Below, in pieces: positions 24,390 through 31,550 of a stretch of DNA of 33,191 nucleotides; position 1 is the stretch's first letter, and every line of letters begins with the position of its first letter. A program made the position numbers and the translations under genes. Location of the stretch: NCBI GenBank assembly GCA_026984915.1, contig JALSRG010000103.1, positions 1-33,191 of the forward strand, in the 5' to 3' direction. The notes beneath the pieces are model-generated. The model made no database searches, had not been told where the DNA came from, and saw nothing but the letters and a program-made list of their open reading frames with translations. Origin of the DNA: Marinosulfonomonas sp. (GTDB lineage Bacteria > Pseudomonadota > Alphaproteobacteria > Rhodobacterales > Rhodobacteraceae).

Positions 24390-25479
24390 TTTTCAGCACC
24401 CCTTCATTCAGCTCCGACACCAGGGCGCGGCCCGTTTTCCGTTCAAACAGGCTGATGGTGCGGGCATTGAACTCCAGCCCGACTGTCTGCTCCACAGTAA
24501 CGGGCTGATCTGATGCTATACGCGCCTTGAGAACGCCGTTTGGCGACTCCAGAGTCACGATTTGGGTTGTCCCCAGATATTCTGTTGCCAGCACCCTGGC
24601 CCGATAGCGTGCGCTGTCTGACAAACGGACATGTTCCGGGCGAACGCCAAACACCAGATCGCCGCGCGCGCCTTCCCGCAGTTGCGGAACCGGCAATTCC
24701 ACCCCCTCAAGCTCGACGCTGCCTGCCCCCGCGGCAACGGTGCCGCTGAACGGCAGAAAGCTCATCGGCGGGGAGCCGATGAATTCAGCGACAAACTGCG
24801 TTGCCGGTTTGTCATAAATATCCTGTGGCGTGCCAAACTGTTCGATCACCCCGTGATTCATCACAACAATTTTGTCCCCCATCTGCATGGCTTCAAGCTG
24901 GTCATGCGTTACATAAACGGTCGTTGCGTTCATGCGGTCATGCAGGGCGCGTAATTCCTCTGCCATATGTTCCCGGAATTCCGCGTCGAGCGCCCCCAGC
25001 GGCTCATCCATCATAAAGGCCTTGGGGTCGCGTACGATGGCGCGCCCAAGGGCCACGCGCTGGCGGTCTCCACCGGACAACCCGCCGACCGGCCGATCAA
25101 GAATGTCTGCGATCCCGAGGATGGCAGCCACTTCGGCCACTTTTTTTCGTACCGCCTCGCGGGGCATGCCCTGGCTGATCAAGGGATAGCTTATATTGCG
25201 GCGGACATTCATATGAGGATAAAGCGCAAACATTTGAAAAACAAAGGCAATATCTCTCTCACTCGCCGGTTTTCCGGTGACATCCTCGCCGTCTATCAAA
25301 ATCTGCCCGGAGGTCGGCATTTCCAACCCTGCAATCATCCGCAGCGTGGTGGTCTTTCCGCAACCGGAAGGTCCGAGCAGCATGAAGAACTCTCCATCCT
25401 GCACGGTAAAAGAGGAGGCTTCAACAGCGTTGAAATCGCCAAAATCCTTACGCAGGTTCCGGATTACAATCTCTGCCAT
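24382..25479 (-). CDS. ABC transporter ATP-binding protein (carbohydrate type)
   Basis: 365-aa MalK-like ATPase, second of the pair. Walker A is GPSGCGKTT, the signature is LSGGDRQR, Walker B is AFMMDEP, and the switch is THDQLEAM, followed by a C-terminal regulatory domain. The signature LSGGDRQR differs from LSGGEMQR in its partner, so the two are not recent duplicates. It starts 3 bases after the stop of the tiny membrane protein gene and overlaps the next ATPase by 8 bases, so stoichiometric co-expression is likely. Confidence 0.92.
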   Translation of the reverse strand: MAEIVIRNLRKDFGDFNAVEASSFTVQDGEFFMLLGPSGCGKTTTLRMIAGLEMPTSGQILIDGEDVTGKPASERDIAFVFQMFALYPHMNVRRNISYPLISQGMPREAVRKKVAEVAAILGIADILDRPVGGLSGGDRQRVALGRAIVRDPKAFMMDEPLGALDAEFREHMAEELRALHDRMNATTVYVTHDQLEAMQMGDKIVVMNHGVIEQFGTPQDIYDKPATQFVAEFIGSPPMSFLPFSGTVAAGAGSVELEGVELPVPQLREGARGDLVFGVRPEHVRLSDSARYRARVLATEYLGTTQIVTLESPNGVLKARIASDQPVTVEQTVGLEFNARTISLFERKTGRALVSELNEGVLKNG

Positions 25480-25482
25480 TTG

Positions 25483-25671
25483 CTACTCCGGAAAGTGGCT
25501 CACGATGATGAACATCACCGTTCCAACCAGCGTTATGACAAAGGAGTAAGTATAGGCCCATAAAACAAAAGGCTGCATCAGCATGAACACCCCCAACCCG
25601 ATCAGAACCGTGGCGGTCATTTCCCAGGGGCCGCGGCGAAGACGCAGGATTCCATTGAAAAAACGGCTCAT
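25483..25671 (-). CDS. Tiny two-helix membrane protein of the ABC operon
   Basis: 62-aa protein with a positively charged N-terminus (FFNGILRLRRG) and two hydrophobic segments at about residues 18-36 and 40-58. The ATG at 25671 overlaps the stop of the second permease (ATGA) and its own stop lies 3 bases before the first ATPase gene, so it is embedded in the transporter operon. Longer in-frame starts upstream would read through permease sequence. Rhizobial glycerol-type (Glp) ABC operons also carry a small membrane protein of unknown role between permease and binding-protein genes; this resembles that arrangement, but I cannot show homology. Confidence 0.8.
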   Translation of the reverse strand: MSRFFNGILRLRRGPWEMTATVLIGLGVFMLMQPFVLWAYTYSFVITLVGTVMFIIVSHFPE

Positions 25672-26609
25672 TTTCGGACTGCTCCAAAGGTTATGCCACG
25701 CAAGAGATGTTTTCGCAGCAGGATGGTAAAGATCATGACCGGCAACAGAAAAATCGTTGCCCCGGCGGCGACGGCCGGCCAGTCCTGCCCCCCGACACCA
25801 ATGATTGTGGGGATGAAAGGCGGAGCGGTCTGGGCATTGCCACTGGTCAGCAGCACAGCAAACGCATATTCGTTCCAGGCAAAGACCAGGCAAAAAATGG
25901 CGGTCGAGGCAATGCCGGTTGCCGCCTGCGGCAGCACAACCTTGTAAAAAGCCTGAAAGCGCGTGTAGCCGTCAATCAGCGCCGCCTCTTCATACTCTCG
26001 GGGAATTTCGTCGATGAACCCCTTGAGCAGCCAGACCGCAAGGCTGATGTTGACCGCTGTATAAAGCAGGATCATCCCCAAATGCGTGTCGGACAGGCCA
26101 AGCGTGCGGAACATCAGGAAAATGGGAATTGCAACGGCAATCGGCGGCATCATGCGCGTCGACAATATGAAAAACAGCAGATCATCCTTGAGCGGCACCC
26201 TGAAACGCGAGAATGCATAAGCCGCCAAAGTCCCGAGGAAAACCGACAAGAAGGTCGAGCCAAACCCGATGATCACCGAATTCAGGAAACGCTGCCCATA
26301 GCGGGATGGCCCGGCAATGACCATGTTGCGGTTACGTACAATCGCCTCATACCAGGTTTCCGGAGGCGGCAGGGCCGCAAGTTGCTCTGGCGCAACCCGC
26401 GTTCGGGTGGTGAACAGGTTCACATAGCCTTCCAGCGTCGGCTGGAACGTGACCTTTGGCGGATAGGCAATGGCATCAACGGGTGATTTGAAACCTGTCA
26501 TGAAAATCCACAACAGCGGCATGATGGTGATCAGGGCGTAGAGAACCACCAGTGTTCCGGCAATCCACTTCTGCCTTCGGGTCGGATCGGTGATCGAATA
26601 GCCGCTCAT
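25668..26609 (-). CDS. Carbohydrate ABC transporter permease (MalG type)
   Basis: 313-aa inner-membrane permease with six hydrophobic segments. The EAA loop that docks on the ATPase is visible as YEEAALIDGYTRFQAFYKVVLP. The ATG at 26609 overlaps the stop of the upstream permease (ATGA), which decides it against longer in-frame starts. A periplasmic loop of roughly 60 residues follows the first helix (about 45-105). Together with the preceding permease it forms the heterodimeric membrane channel. Confidence 0.93.
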   Translation of the reverse strand: MSGYSITDPTRRQKWIAGTLVVLYALITIMPLLWIFMTGFKSPVDAIAYPPKVTFQPTLEGYVNLFTTRTRVAPEQLAALPPPETWYEAIVRNRNMVIAGPSRYGQRFLNSVIIGFGSTFLSVFLGTLAAYAFSRFRVPLKDDLLFFILSTRMMPPIAVAIPIFLMFRTLGLSDTHLGMILLYTAVNISLAVWLLKGFIDEIPREYEEAALIDGYTRFQAFYKVVLPQAATGIASTAIFCLVFAWNEYAFAVLLTSGNAQTAPPFIPTIIGVGGQDWPAVAAGATIFLLPVMIFTILLRKHLLRGITFGAVRK

Positions 26610-27553
26610 CTTTCTTTCACCTTGTTCAATGCTTTCACGTAGATCGAAGCCAGGCCAAACACTGTCACGAAAAGAATGATCGCATAGGCGGATGCATAGC
26701 CGGTCCGCCATTTTTCAAAGGCTTCCCGTTTGAGGTTGATCGACGTCAGTTCGGTTGTGGAACCGGGGCCCCCACCGGTGAGTTGAACCACGAGATCAAA
26801 CATCTTGAAATTTTCTATCCCCCGGAACAATACGGCCAGCATGAGAAAGGGCAGGACCATTGGCAAGGTAATCGTCCAGAACTGTCGCCATTTACTGGCC
26901 CGGTCTATTGCTGCAGCCTCATAAATATAGTCAGGAATGGATCGCAACCCGGCGAGACAGATCAGCATGACAAAGGGCGTCCACATCCAGGTATCGACAA
27001 TCACAATGGCCCAGGGCGCAAGCGAAACCTCGCCCAGCATGGAAAACGATGATGGGTCAACGCCACTGAAAAACGAAACCACGTAATTGAACAGGCCGAT
27101 TTGCGGCTGATAAAGGAAAGTCCAGAAGTTCCCCACCACGGCAGGCGACAACATCATCGGCAGGACAATGATTGTGGTCCACAGATCATTTCCCTTGAAC
27201 TTCCTGTTGATAAGCCAGGCCAGCGTGAAGCCGATCAGAACCTGCAGCGCAATTGTCCAGAACAGGAAATGCGCCGTGGCCTGCATCGTCAGCCATATGT
27301 CGCTGTCCCCAAGGATGCGCTCATAGTTCCTTAACCCGATATATTTTATTTCCCGGCCCGGCCGGTTGGCCTTGAAATTGGTGAAACTGAGGTTGATCGT
27401 CCAGATAAGCGGGAAGATGTTGACGGCCAGCAACAGAAAAATAGATGGCGCAACAAAAATCCACGCAATGGTTCGGTCGGACAGGCCTCTGATTTTTCTT
27501 GCCAGTTTTGGTGGCGTTGCTTTTGCAACGCGGTCAATCGGAGATGCAGACAT
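26606..27553 (-). CDS. Carbohydrate ABC transporter permease (MalF type)
   Basis: 315-aa permease with an N-terminal cytosolic segment, a first helix at about 30-50 and five more helices. The EAA loop is YEAAAIDRASKWRQFWTITLP. The C-terminal end overlaps the next permease start by four bases. It is separated from the binding-protein gene by 99 bases that hold two stem-loops, a common device for lowering membrane-protein output relative to the binding protein. Confidence 0.93.
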   Translation of the reverse strand: MSASPIDRVAKATPPKLARKIRGLSDRTIAWIFVAPSIFLLLAVNIFPLIWTINLSFTNFKANRPGREIKYIGLRNYERILGDSDIWLTMQATAHFLFWTIALQVLIGFTLAWLINRKFKGNDLWTTIIVLPMMLSPAVVGNFWTFLYQPQIGLFNYVVSFFSGVDPSSFSMLGEVSLAPWAIVIVDTWMWTPFVMLICLAGLRSIPDYIYEAAAIDRASKWRQFWTITLPMVLPFLMLAVLFRGIENFKMFDLVVQLTGGGPGSTTELTSINLKREAFEKWRTGYASAYAIILFVTVFGLASIYVKALNKVKER

Positions 27554-27583
27554 ACGGTGTCTTTCTGGTCGGAGTGCCGTATC

Positions 27584-27643
27584 GGGCGGGCCGAGATTCA
27601 GCCCCGCCCATCGTCAAACGCCTGCGCCGGGACGGCACAGGCG
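27584..27643 (-). other. Two stem-loops between binding-protein and permease genes
   Basis: The nearer one pairs CGCCTGCGCCG (27619-27629) with CGGCACAGGCG (27633-27643), 11 bp with one wobble pair on the transcribed strand and a 3-base loop, starting 10 bases after the binding-protein stop. The second pairs GGGCGGG (27584-27590) with CCCGCCC (27603-27609). Neither has a following T-run in the direction of transcription, so partial attenuation or 3'-end protection of the binding-protein mRNA is more likely than termination. Confidence 0.6.
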
Positions 27644-27652
27644 AAGATCAAT

Positions 27653-28972
27653 TTACAGTTTACCTTCATCCTGGAAAGTTTCGGTCCAATCCTCGACCAG
27701 TTTATCAAGGGCTTCCTGTGCCGTTCCCTTGTCAGCAACGACATAATCGTGAAGCCGCTTTTGCATTGCCAAAAGCAATTCAGCATAGGCGGGTTCCTGC
27801 CAGAAATCCTTCACGTCGCCCATTGCGACCAGAAAGTCCGCAGCAAAGGGCTGACTGTCCTTGAAACTGGGATCAAGCAGCACCGATTTGCGGCAGGAGT
27901 ATCCACCGAGTTTCCACCACTGCGCCTGAATCTCGGGTTGAGCGAACCACTTTATATACTCAAGTGCCGCGTCCTTCTTGTCGGAATAGCTGACAACAGA
28001 AATGCCCTGCCCGCCCAGCATGGACCCGGCGACTTTTTGCGGCGGGTTGGGAAAGAACCCGATCTTGTCGCCGCCAATATCCGGATCGCTGTAGAGGCCG
28101 GGGAAGAATGCAAACCAGTTCATGCCCAGTGCAACCTGTCCGGATTTGAAAGCATCCAGGCTCTGCTCCATATATGCGTCGGTGTAGCCCGGAGGTGTCG
28201 CCGTTTTATAAAGCGTTTTGTAAAACTCCAGCCCCTTGACGGAATCCGGGCCGTTCACAGCACCTTCCATGTCATATTTACCGGGAGTGTTTTCAAACTT
28301 GAACCCAAAGGTAAACAATGAGCCAAGCGCGCCCATGGTGATGCCTTCGGAACCACGCTCGGTAAAGATCGCCGCGCCATAGCGTTTCTTGCCGTCTATT
28401 TCGCGTCCCTGAAAGAATTGCGCAATCTGCAACAGTTCCTCCTGGGTTTGCGGCTCGCGCAGATCCTGCCCCGTAGCCTCTTTGTATGCGGCCTGAATCT
28501 CCGGTTTCTCAAACCAGTCCTTGCGGTAGAACCAGCCATTTGCATCCCCCATTGCCGGCAGCGCATAATAATTCGGCGTGCCTTTGGGCCAGGTTGAATA
28601 GGCATAGACCGTAGCTGGCAGAAAATCGTCCATGCTGATGCCTTCTTTCTCAAAGAAGTCATTCAGCTTGACATAATGGCCGTTTTCAGCGCCGCCACCG
28701 ATCCATTGACTGTCTCCGATCAGCAGGTCGCACAACTTGCCACCGGAATTCAGTTCATTCAGCATCCGGTCGGCAAAGTTCGGCCAGGGTACAAACTCGA
28801 ACTTCATCGTATTGCCGGTCTTGGCCTCAAAATCCTTGCTGAGTTCAACAAGCGCGTTCGCCGGATCCCAGGCCGCCCAACACAGCGTCAGTTCCTCGGC
28901 CGAGACGGCTGTCGCGGAAAATCCGGTTGCAACAGTCAATGCGGTTGCCGCCAGTAATCTGGTCGTTTTCAT
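27653..28972 (-). CDS. Carbohydrate ABC transporter substrate-binding protein
   Basis: 439-aa family 1 extracellular solute-binding protein. The signal peptide spans residues 1 to about 27 (MKTTRLLAATALTVATG, cleavage near AVSA). The mature part begins EELTLCWAAWDPANALVELSK and has the typical two-lobe pattern, with ALPAMGDANGWFYRKDWF in the hinge region and WWKLGGYSCRKSVL near the C-terminal lobe. The ATG at 28972 follows GGGAGG by about 8 bases. A LacI-type palindrome lies about 80-95 bases upstream. The ligand is unknown; neighbouring enzymes suggest a short sugar or polyol. Confidence 0.93.
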   Translation of the reverse strand: MKTTRLLAATALTVATGFSATAVSAEELTLCWAAWDPANALVELSKDFEAKTGNTMKFEFVPWPNFADRMLNELNSGGKLCDLLIGDSQWIGGGAENGHYVKLNDFFEKEGISMDDFLPATVYAYSTWPKGTPNYYALPAMGDANGWFYRKDWFEKPEIQAAYKEATGQDLREPQTQEELLQIAQFFQGREIDGKKRYGAAIFTERGSEGITMGALGSLFTFGFKFENTPGKYDMEGAVNGPDSVKGLEFYKTLYKTATPPGYTDAYMEQSLDAFKSGQVALGMNWFAFFPGLYSDPDIGGDKIGFFPNPPQKVAGSMLGGQGISVVSYSDKKDAALEYIKWFAQPEIQAQWWKLGGYSCRKSVLLDPSFKDSQPFAADFLVAMGDVKDFWQEPAYAELLLAMQKRLHDYVVADKGTAQEALDKLVEDWTETFQDEGKL

Positions 28973-29329
28973 TGATAATCCTCCCGTTTTTGCCCCCAAA
29001 CGGCCAGTTCTTCAAATAGCAAGCCTTTGAAGGTATGGGATTGACGCTAAATGAGGAACGTACCTCAAGTAAAGATATTTCTGGAAGATCCATGGAGCGG
29101 GCCCAAATCCCGACTTCCCGCATCGGCCTCCCCTTCAACCAGTCAGATTTTTATTCAGTATTATCAATAACAATGCGGGCAATCTTCACCTGCGTCGAGA
29201 TAGGTGGCATCAGCCATTTCCGGCCCTTTCAGCACATCGCGCATGCTATCAGACAACAAAACCAGCCAGCGCCATGCTTATGCATCAGCCCGGCGAATCG
29301 CAAACAGGCGAACACGCGCGGCTTGTTGT
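28973..29329. other. Intergenic region with candidate operator
   Basis: 357 bases without a convincing gene between the isomerase-like gene and the binding-protein gene. It holds the palindrome at 29052-29067, a ribosome-binding site at the left end, and a tiny 26-codon minus-strand ORF at 29164-29244 ending CPHCY that has no ribosome-binding site. I see no terminator with a clear T-run. Confidence 0.5.
29052..29067. promoter_or_regulatory. Candidate LacI-family operator upstream of the binding-protein gene
   Basis: TGAGGAACGTACCTCA is a 16-bp palindrome with 7 of 8 matching pairs and a central CG, the hallmark of LacI-family sites. It shares the layout TGAnGn-ACGT-nnnTCA with the palindrome at 31491-31506 in front of the lacI-type gene. 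It lies 80-95 bases upstream of the binding-protein start codon. Confidence 0.6.
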
Positions 29330-30385
29330 TCATTCCAGCCCGAGCATTTTTCGGTTGGCCGTTTCGTCACTGCCGCTACCCGCAAAATCATCAAAGCTTT
29401 TGTCTGTCACCCGAATGATATGATCGCGCACAAAGGCAGCACCTTCGCGTGCACCGTCTTCCGGGTTCTTGATGGCGCATTCCCATTCCACCACCGCCCA
29501 ACCATCAAAACCGTATTGCGTCAGCCTGGAGAAAACCGCCCCGAAATCCACCTGCCCGTCCCCCAGTGAACGGAATCGGCCAGCCCGGTCTATCCAGGAT
29601 TGATATCCGCCATAAACCCCTTGCCGCCCTGTCGGGTTGAACTCTGCATCCTTGACATGAAACATACCGATGCGGTCGTGATAAATGTCAATATTCTGCA
29701 AATAGTCCAAAGCCTGCAGCACATAGTGGGACGGGTCATATAGCATCTTGGCGCGCTCATGTTGTCCGACACGCTCTAAAAACATCTCGAAACTCACACC
29801 GTCATGCAGATCCTCACCCGGGTGAATTTCATAGCAGAGATCCACGCCCTTCTCCGAAGCGTGGTCCAGGATCGGCGACCAGCGTGCCGCCAATTCGTCA
29901 AAGGCCAATTCGACAAGCCCGGCCGGACGTTGTGGCCAAGGGTACACATAGGGCCAGGCCAATGCGCCGGAAAAGGTTGCATGTGCGCTCAGCCCCAGAT
30001 TACTGCTGGCCGATAACGCCATTTTCACCTGGTTTACCGCCCATTCCTGTCTGGCTTTCGGGTTGCCACGCACCGCCGGAGCGGCAAAGCCGTCAAACGC
30101 CACGTCATAGGCCGGATGAACCGCCACAAGCTGCCCCTGAAGATGTGTGGACAACTCGGTAACAACCACGCCGTTCTCAGCGGCCATTCCCTTGAAATCA
30201 TCACAATATCCTTTTGATTTTGCAGCCTTTTCCAAATCGAACAGGCGCGTATCCCAACTGGGCACCTGCACGCCTTCATATCCGCAATCGGCGGCCCATC
30301 GGGTGATGTTCTCCCAGGTGTCAAAAGGGGGGTCATCCGCTGCAAACTGCGCAAGAAACAGTGCGGGCCCCTTGATCGTCCTCAT
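29330..30385 (-). CDS. Sugar phosphate isomerase/epimerase-like TIM-barrel protein
   Basis: 351-aa xylose-isomerase-like TIM barrel. Candidate metal ligands are Glu186 in CYEIHPGED, Asp217 in YDPSHYV, His243 in FHVKDAE and Glu300 in VVEWEC, the pattern for divalent-metal ketose/aldose isomerases and 3-epimerases. The ATG at 30385 lies 8 bases after AAGGAG; a GTG at 30394 sits within that site. It follows the lacI-type gene by 39 bases and so is probably cotranscribed with it. With a DhaK-DhaL kinase in the same locus it could isomerise the imported sugar before phosphorylation. Specificity is not predictable. Confidence 0.88.
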   Translation of the reverse strand: MRTIKGPALFLAQFAADDPPFDTWENITRWAADCGYEGVQVPSWDTRLFDLEKAAKSKGYCDDFKGMAAENGVVVTELSTHLQGQLVAVHPAYDVAFDGFAAPAVRGNPKARQEWAVNQVKMALSASSNLGLSAHATFSGALAWPYVYPWPQRPAGLVELAFDELAARWSPILDHASEKGVDLCYEIHPGEDLHDGVSFEMFLERVGQHERAKMLYDPSHYVLQALDYLQNIDIYHDRIGMFHVKDAEFNPTGRQGVYGGYQSWIDRAGRFRSLGDGQVDFGAVFSRLTQYGFDGWAVVEWECAIKNPEDGAREGAAFVRDHIIRVTDKSFDDFAGSGSDETANRKMLGLE

Positions 30386-30424
30386 GGCATTCACTCCTTG
30401 TGAAACGCCTGAAATCTGCTGGTT

Positions 30425-31453
30425 TCAGGGCAGGTTTTCCTTGATGATGATATCCGTGCGGATACGTTCCTGAGATTCGATAATACGCCGACCGTCGCAT
30501 TTTGCCCGCAGAATGCGCATGGCGCTCCGCACCAGATGCCCCACATTCTGGGTTATGACTGCGTCTATTTCATCCGCCAAAAGCCCGGTGCGTGTGATCG
30601 GCGTCAGTTCATGGGTAATCACCACAAGATCATCCAGCCGCCCGGAGGCACGCAAGGCTGCAAGAAATGCCTCATTGATTGGCCCCAGAGAGTATACCCC
30701 GGCAATAGATGGGTCAGACTGCAAAACCGATTTGACAATCTTCATCATGCGGGCGGGCTGGTCACGCAACTCCAGCGATGGCAATACCTGGATGTTCCCA
30801 AACCGCTCGGCCATCACGTTATCAAAGCCAAGCCGCCGCTCTATGCTGTCACGGGCCAGCATGGAACTCGCTGAAATCAGGATCTTCCCGGTGAAACCAC
30901 CCAGAAACCGCCCCATCAGTACAGCCGCAGTGCGTCCGGCAGCCACATTGTCTATTCCGACAAAATGATCACGATCAGAGCTCGGAATATCTGACACGAG
31001 CGTCACAACAGGCAGGCCCGTTTCTTTCAAATGCCGGATTGCATCGCGAACGGCAGGGGTTTCCTGTGCCAGAACAGCCACCCCGGAATAGAGTTTCGGG
31101 CCAAGTGAATTCAGCAAATCGGCAACAACATGCGCGTCATGCATTGGGGTGGAAATGATCTCAACGGCCATACGGTCAGCCGCATGGGCCTCCCCCGCCT
31201 CAAGCAGGGCCGCGCGCAGAGTCTCGACAAACTGCCCGGCCCCTTGCGGCAGAACAAAGACAAACCTGTACTCGCGTTTGCGCGACAGGTTCGCGGCTGT
31301 CAGATCACGCACATAGCCCAATGTTTGCACGGCCGTCTGGACACGCCGTACAGTCTTTTCCCGCACGCCCGGCCGGGAATTCAACACCCGGTCGACCGTG
31401 GCCAGACTGACACCCGCCTCTTTTGCGATATCGTGAACCGTGGGTTTTCCCAT
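30425..31453 (-). CDS. LacI-family transcriptional regulator
   Basis: 342-aa repressor-type regulator. The N-terminal helix-turn-helix is VHDIAKEAGVSLATVDRVLN (residues 5-24), followed by the hinge helix region and a periplasmic-binding-protein-like effector domain (about 60-335), closest in feel to ribose/ketose sensors. The ATG at 31453 follows AAGGAG by 7 bases; the in-frame sequence upstream is promoter. A palindrome at 31491-31506 overlaps its own -35 box, so autorepression is likely. It is the obvious regulator of the isomerase, ABC transporter and kinase genes downstream. Confidence 0.94.
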   Translation of the reverse strand: MGKPTVHDIAKEAGVSLATVDRVLNSRPGVREKTVRRVQTAVQTLGYVRDLTAANLSRKREYRFVFVLPQGAGQFVETLRAALLEAGEAHAADRMAVEIISTPMHDAHVVADLLNSLGPKLYSGVAVLAQETPAVRDAIRHLKETGLPVVTLVSDIPSSDRDHFVGIDNVAAGRTAAVLMGRFLGGFTGKILISASSMLARDSIERRLGFDNVMAERFGNIQVLPSLELRDQPARMMKIVKSVLQSDPSIAGVYSLGPINEAFLAALRASGRLDDLVVITHELTPITRTGLLADEIDAVITQNVGHLVRSAMRILRAKCDGRRIIESQERIRTDIIIKENLP

Positions 31454-31473
31454 GAACGCTCCTTGAAAACCAC

Positions 31474-31503
31474 AGAATACGAGGCTTTTCTGATGTACGT
31501 CAA
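31474..31503 (-). promoter_or_regulatory. Candidate promoter of the lacI-type gene
   Basis: Minus strand TTGACG (31503-31498) and TATTCT (31479-31474) are 18 bases apart, a good housekeeping match at -35. The -35 box lies inside the operator-like palindrome at 31491-31506. Confidence 0.55.
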
Positions 31504-31506
31504 TCA
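31491..31506. promoter_or_regulatory. Candidate LacI-family operator upstream of the lacI-type gene
   Basis: TGATGTACGTCAATCA has six of eight matching dyad pairs around a central ACGT, with TGAT and ATCA ends. It shares length, centre and TGA/TCA ends with the site at 29052-29067. It overlaps the -35 box of the lacI-type promoter, consistent with autoregulation. Confidence 0.55.
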
Positions 31507-31550
31507 GTTGGGATAAGGGGCAGTGAAAAGGTGTTTGTTTGCAAAACAGA

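Noticed and set aside
29164-29244. 26-codon minus-strand ORF ending CPHCY
   Set aside because: Codon choice looks plausible, but there is no ribosome-binding site, no recognisable domain and no evidence of conservation. A frame stop 13 codons upstream limits any extension. It could be the tail of a decayed gene.
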